Source: an uncultured Paracoccaceae bacterium (GTDB lineage: Bacteria > Pseudomonadota > Alphaproteobacteria > Rhodobacterales > Rhodobacteraceae). Taken from it: DNA of 39,715 nt. The stretch covers positions 1-39,715 of the forward strand of contig CAMZLM010000008.1 of the NCBI GenBank assembly GCA_947311485.1, given 5' to 3'. Below, in pieces: positions 36,801 to 39,715 of the stretch. The position numbers were made by a program, and so were the translations under genes. The notes under the pieces were generated by a model. It saw only the letters and a list, made by a program, of their open reading frames with translations. It had not been told where the DNA came from and made no database searches. Within the stretch, counting starts at the first letter, position 1. Each line of letters opens with the position of its first letter.

Positions 36801-37308
36801 TACCGGCGGCCTCCTCCAGCACACGGCGGCGGGATTTGGGTTTGGCGTTGATCAGCTCCGAAATCTGCCCCTGCCGCACCAAGGCGGGCGAATGGGATCC
36901 GGTCGAGGCATCGGCAAACAGCATCTGCACATCGCGCGCGCGGGTGTCCTTGCCGTTTACCTTGAACGCCGATCCGGCGTCGCGTGTGATCCGGCGGATG
37001 ATTTCCAGCTGATCCTGATCATTGAACGCGGCAGGTGCCAGCCGTTCGCTGTTGTCGATATGAAGCGCCACCTCGGCGTAATTGCGCGCAGGACGGGATT
37101 CCGCGCCGGCGAAAATCACGTCCTCCATCCCCCCGCCGCGCATGGCCTTGGGGCGGTTTTCCCCCATCACCCAGCGCAGGGCCTCGAGCAGGTTGGATTT
37201 GCCACAGCCATTCGGCCCCACAACACCGGTCAACCCGTCCGAGATAATCAGCTCGGTCGGGTCAACAAAGCTCTTGAAGCCTGTCAGACGGAGTTTGGAA
37301 AACTTCAA
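33853..37308 (-). CDS. smc: Chromosome segregation protein SMC
   Basis: SMC, with ScpA and ScpB, condenses and organises the chromosome. The 1151-residue protein has Walker A GPNGCGKSNL (31-40) and LVRQGQISELI. Long heptad coiled coils are rich in Ala, Glu, Arg and Gln. A hinge follows around 490-640 (KGYEAALGAALADDLKAPVV), a second coiled coil, and the C-terminal ABC half with LSGGEQTL (1052-1059) and Walker B VLDEVDAPLDD (from 1078). Complete and normal in size. ATG 37308 is the start. It diverges from the ATPase gene on the plus strand. Confidence 0.97.
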   Translation of the reverse strand: MKFSKLRLTGFKSFVDPTELIISDGLTGVVGPNGCGKSNLLEALRWVMGENRPKAMRGGGMEDVIFAGAESRPARNYAEVALHIDNSERLAPAAFNDQDQLEIIRRITRDAGSAFKVNGKDTRARDVQMLFADASTGSHSPALVRQGQISELINAKPKSRRRVLEEAAGISGLYQRRHEAELKLKGAETNLERVDDVVEQLDSQLASLARQSRQAARYRRILDELRQSEGLLLYRRWREADQARAVAAEALLDATRASGLAQKAASEAGRTRQDAEAKVPPLREEETIAGAVVQRLQVERDALNDQEARARATVDTLQSRIAQLGKDIDRETGLNKDAEETISRLDWEQQAIEKAAKGQDDRTEAAQSAAQEAAAVMQEQEAALDQLNEDVARLAARHQSAQRRFSEAKSVLAKREEQSLAANDAVTKARDGVAVAERNLATAKDVQIAAQAAAIKADKDLLAIEGQRGDAQNRDSEARAALSEAEGEANALNAEVRALQKVIARDQSGGEQLLDKVRAAKGYEAALGAALADDLKAPVVGAGDPSGWVALPGYDAAAALPGGCEPLAGHVSAPDVLARRLQQTGLVARDAGAALQRLLQPGQRLVSREGDLWRWDGFRAGADDAPSAAALRLQQINRLEELREAHDAADTRAKTARAAFDTAHAALQAVIAADQDARRARKQADDAATAAQRQLSRVEAERDTLLGKVENLTLSQTRLQEETLAAQNALREAEKGLRDLGDLEAARAGIETRKVGVEAARMTLLAKRTMYDELRREAEQRTKRRQEIIKEVSGWRHRLQTAGQRIAELAARKAEAEAELKSATAAPAEIAAKRDELGKAIDVAEKRLRAAGDALALGETAMRQAEQAERNAERAASDAREARARADAVADAARVQVEAAAERIREEMEISPDSLLEQLETDPDKMPPVQMIENDVARLRRQRDGLGAVNLRAEEDAKEVAEERDALVTEKADLEAAIRALRSGIASLNKEGRARLLAAFDEVNTNFALLFKHLFGGGDANLVLVESDDPLEAGLEIMCQPPGKKLSTLSLLSGGEQTLTAMSLIFAVFLANPSPICVLDEVDAPLDDANVTRFCDLLDEMTGRTDTRFLIITHHAVTMSRMDRLFGVTMAEMGVSQLVSVDLTQAERMVG

Positions 37309-37653
37309 AGCGTGGGCGATCCCGTAGTGATTCCATATGAATGACCAAGTTTCGCAGCCTGCCGGAATGAGTCAACCCATTTCCCCCTTATCTAGCCGCA
37401 GCGGCGATGTAATCCACAAGATGTTGCCAAATTTCCGCTTTCTAAACCCAGGGTGGTGTGGCACACATTCCGTATGAGACTAAACTGGAACGAAATCCGC
37501 ACCCGCGCCGCTGTATTTGCCGAATAAAAACCCGCCGTCTGTAATCTGGACAAAGTGTCGAACAGATCAGCGTGTGCTCCCATCTATTTGATTGAAAAAA
37601 TATCTTTTGCGTGTATTTTTCTGGGCTTATTACAAGGTAAGGTGAGGGATGTT
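37309..37653. other. Divergent intergenic region between smc and the edge ATPase
   Basis: 345 bases without a supported gene. A 63-residue frame on the minus strand (37392-37583) has no ribosome site or recognisable domain. Base composition moves from G+C-rich by smc to A+T-rich after about 37580. A candidate promoter for the ATPase gene lies at 37592-37619. Confidence 0.6.
37592..37619 (+). promoter_or_regulatory. Candidate promoter of the edge ATPase gene
   Basis: TTGAAA (37592-37597) and TATTTT (37614-37619) are 16 bases apart in A+T-rich sequence, 35 bases before ATG 37654. GGTGAGGG at 37641-37648 is a fitting ribosome site. Confidence 0.4.
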
Positions 37654-39715
37654 ATGAATCAACCGGCAAAGAAAAAAGATAATCTAACCATTAAAGCCCA
37701 ACATATCGGGCCCATCATGAAGCTTGATGGATCACTCTCTGATGAAAAACAAAATTTAATATTTGCTCGCAACGGGATAGGGAAATCATTTCTGGCAAGA
37801 GCTCTTAGAATGTTCGATGAAAACGCTTTGCAGGGGGTAGAACCTGAAGACCTTCCTAATCGTTTAGTTTCAGAGGAATCACAGAATCGCAAAGGCTCGT
37901 TCAAATTATTTGAAGGTGATAAATGTATCGGTGGAATTGATCTGAACGCAAAAGACAATACGGTTCAGTTTTCACCCTCGAGCTATATTTTCCACATTTT
38001 TTCTGAAGACTACGTTACGAATGAATTGCGGCAAAACCGTTTCGAATTTAATGGTGAAATTAGCCATGAAATTATAGTGGGCCGAGAAAATATCGAGCTT
38101 GATGAAAAGGAAACTGATAGAGAGACAAAATCCACCAATTTAGAAACGATGCGGCAAGACCTTAGTCAAACATTTAATGAACAAAAAGAAAAATTAAAAA
38201 CGGATTTTGGGATAAATGCAGGGTTAACCGCTTATAAACGTTTGAGCATTGATACCTATCTGGGGGAGCAGCCGTTTAATCCGGAGGCCCCAAAAAAAAC
38301 AAGTTCTGAATTGCTTGCAGACTATAACAAATTTAAATCACTTCCAAATGATCCGGAACTCCCTGATGGCGTATCGCCAGATACTCTTGGATTAGACTTA
38401 GAGAGCATCACCGAAACGCTGAAAAAAACAACATCTCCTTCAAGCGTTGCTGATGAGGTAAAACAGAAAATAGGTAAAAATCCGGATTTCTTTAGGCACG
38501 GCCTAGAGTTGAAGCAATCAAGCGATCCGGATTGCCCATTTTGCACCCAGACTTTAACCGATGCAGCGATTTCAGCGATATCAGTTTATCAAGAATACTT
38601 TGCGGCTGCCGAAGCCAAAGAAAAAGATAACCTGAAAAAACTGGTTCAAAATGTTAAGTCTACATCGCAAAAAATAGATCAATGGAAGTCAGAGTGCTTA
38701 ACTGCAGAATTGCGGTTTGATAATATTCGTGGCTTCTTCCCCAAAATGAAAGATGTGCAGGTAACCGATTATACAAGCCGACTTGATCAGATCAAAGCCG
38801 CTCTTTCTGAAATATCTGCGCAATTGGATGTGAAACGCACAGATCTGACAAAACCGCTGAGTATGCCAAATACGAATTTGGCGCAGTTGTTTCAGGACTT
38901 CCAAGAGACTTGTAGGAAAAATCGAGACAAGTTTGAAGAATTGTCAAAACTTGTTTCCCATTCCAGCAAGGAACGGAAAGCCATACATGCCGAAGCTTGC
39001 ACTACATTTCGTTATGAATTTTTCAATAGCCAAAAGGACAAGATTTTCAAGATCAGGGCGCATGAGGTTGCATTGAACGAGCTGGGAAATGAAATTGAGG
39101 AGCTGCGCAAAACCCATGGTTCCAAAGTAGATGCCAGAGAGCGAGTTGCGGATACACTTGAAATTCTATTGAAAAGATTTTTTGGTGAAAAATATACTTT
39201 GCAGCGTAATGGATTCAAAGTGCTGCGGCGCAACACAGAGATGTTGCGCGGAGTGGATCGAACCCTAAGCGATGGTGAAAAATCAGTTATGGCCTTTTGT
39301 TACTTTCTTGCTCAAAGCCACTACAGGGTCGACAGCAATGAAGACTATGCAAAACTATACTATGTTTTTGACGACCCTGTAACGTCGATGTCGTTTGATT
39401 ATGTGTATACAATTGTGCAAACGTTAAAGTATTTACGGGTCGGCACCGACGGCGAAATTGAATTCAGCCTTTCATCGACAAAAGCACGGCCCAAAATGCT
39501 AATCCTGACCCACAACAACTATTTTTACAATGTTGCCAGCAGTAATAAGGTGGTTAAACCCAAAGGGCTATTTCAATTGGCTGCGGGAACAGATGAGCAC
39601 CAAATCTCCGTTCAAAAAAGTTTTTCCACGTCTCATAAACTGCAATTAAAGCACGTTTTGGATGTTAGTAAGGGAACAACTAAGCCGGATCACACAACCG
39701 CTAACTGCATTCGGT
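37654..39715 (+). CDS. AAA_13/RloC-like ABC-type ATPase with central CxxC (3' end missing)
   Basis: A frame of 687 codons open to the window end. Walker A is FARNGIGKS (37-45). A long polar, partly coiled-coil middle carries Cys294-Pro-Phe-Cys297 (DPDCPFCTQ), placed like a zinc hook. The signature motif TLSDGEKS (537-544), Walker B YYVFDDP (569-575) and the switch His620 in LILTHNNYF complete an ABC ATPase head. This layout fits the AAA_13 group that includes RloC and PrrC anticodon nucleases and other phage-defence ATPases. About 65 residues follow His620 before the edge, so a C-terminal effector domain may be cut off. The A+T-rich codons differ from smc and suggest transfer. Function is inferred. 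Confidence 0.85.
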   Translation, partial: MNQPAKKKDNLTIKAQHIGPIMKLDGSLSDEKQNLIFARNGIGKSFLARALRMFDENALQGVEPEDLPNRLVSEESQNRKGSFKLFEGDKCIGGIDLNAKDNTVQFSPSSYIFHIFSEDYVTNELRQNRFEFNGEISHEIIVGRENIELDEKETDRETKSTNLETMRQDLSQTFNEQKEKLKTDFGINAGLTAYKRLSIDTYLGEQPFNPEAPKKTSSELLADYNKFKSLPNDPELPDGVSPDTLGLDLESITETLKKTTSPSSVADEVKQKIGKNPDFFRHGLELKQSSDPDCPFCTQTLTDAAISAISVYQEYFAAAEAKEKDNLKKLVQNVKSTSQKIDQWKSECLTAELRFDNIRGFFPKMKDVQVTDYTSRLDQIKAALSEISAQLDVKRTDLTKPLSMPNTNLAQLFQDFQETCRKNRDKFEELSKLVSHSSKERKAIHAEACTTFRYEFFNSQKDKIFKIRAHEVALNELGNEIEELRKTHGSKVDARERVADTLEILLKRFFGEKYTLQRNGFKVLRRNTEMLRGVDRTLSDGEKSVMAFCYFLAQSHYRVDSNEDYAKLYYVFDDPVTSMSFDYVYTIVQTLKYLRVGTDGEIEFSLSSTKARPKMLILTHNNYFYNVASSNKVVKPKGLFQLAAGTDEHQISVQKSFSTSHKLQLKHVLDVSKGTTKPDHTTANCIR

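Noticed and set aside
37392-37583. 63-residue minus-strand frame upstream of smc
   Set aside because: No ribosome site or recognisable motif, and it lies in the divergent promoter region.
1-39715. CRISPR arrays, rRNA genes, phage or plasmid origins
   Set aside because: No regularly spaced direct repeats, rRNA segments, phage structural genes or replication genes were found.

Overview
The window looks like a chromosomal segment of a Rhodobacterales (Roseobacter-group) alphaproteobacterium. The reasons are the conserved run folK-rpoZ-rsh-pdxJ-acpS-lepB-rnc-era-recO, a long-form methylsuccinyl-CoA dehydrogenase, a GCS2-type glutamate-cysteine ligase, and intergenic hairpins with a GCCTCCGGCGGGG core. 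This placement is from gene content and protein resemblance only; no search was run.

Layout. (1) 1-9264 (+): housekeeping genes in tight, often ATGA-overlapping order: folK (5' end cut off), rpoZ, a bifunctional (p)ppGpp enzyme, a DUF2062 membrane protein, pdxJ, a LysE exporter, acpS, lepB, rnc, era, a DUF1491 protein and recO. (2) 9251-11651 (-): a META-domain lipoprotein, a decayed AEC-type transporter, and a probable mcd of the ethylmalonyl-CoA pathway. (3) 11757-19020: first half of a phenylacetate (paa) locus. paaX, paaZ and a cytochrome P450 run on the minus strand; paaG, paaI, paaK and a TetR regulator run divergently. (4) 19055-27260: accA, tRNA-Arg(ACG), an IS5-family remnant, gshA, a class III aminotransferase, a fused FAD monooxygenase/OYE-type reductase, and an IS3 orfA remnant. 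(5) 27370-32709 (-): second half of the paa locus, thiolase-paaA-[nuclease-like ORF]-paaB-paaC-paaD-paaE. (6) 32832-37308 (-): a GlxA-type regulator and smc. (7) 37654 to the right edge (+): an A+T-richer gene for an ABC/AAA ATPase of AAA_13/RloC-like architecture, cut by the window end.

How it fits together. PaaK makes phenylacetyl-CoA, the PaaABCDE complex epoxidises it, PaaG isomerises the epoxide to the oxepin, PaaZ opens and oxidises the ring, and the thiolase releases acyl-CoAs. Acetyl-CoA is an end product, and the nearby Mcd belongs to a route that assimilates acetyl-CoA. The minus-strand paa promoters at 15.8 kb and 32.75 kb have the same design: a CGACCGTYCGG operator inside a 17-bp spacer before an AATAAT -10 box. 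The TetR protein encoded next to paaK is the natural candidate to bind both, so the two separated halves are probably one regulon.

Most unusual items: a PD-(D/E)XK nuclease-like gene translationally locked between paaA and paaB; a P450 as first gene of the paaZ operon; two classes of paa regulator side by side; and the edge-truncated ATPase with a CPFC motif, possibly the start of a defence island.
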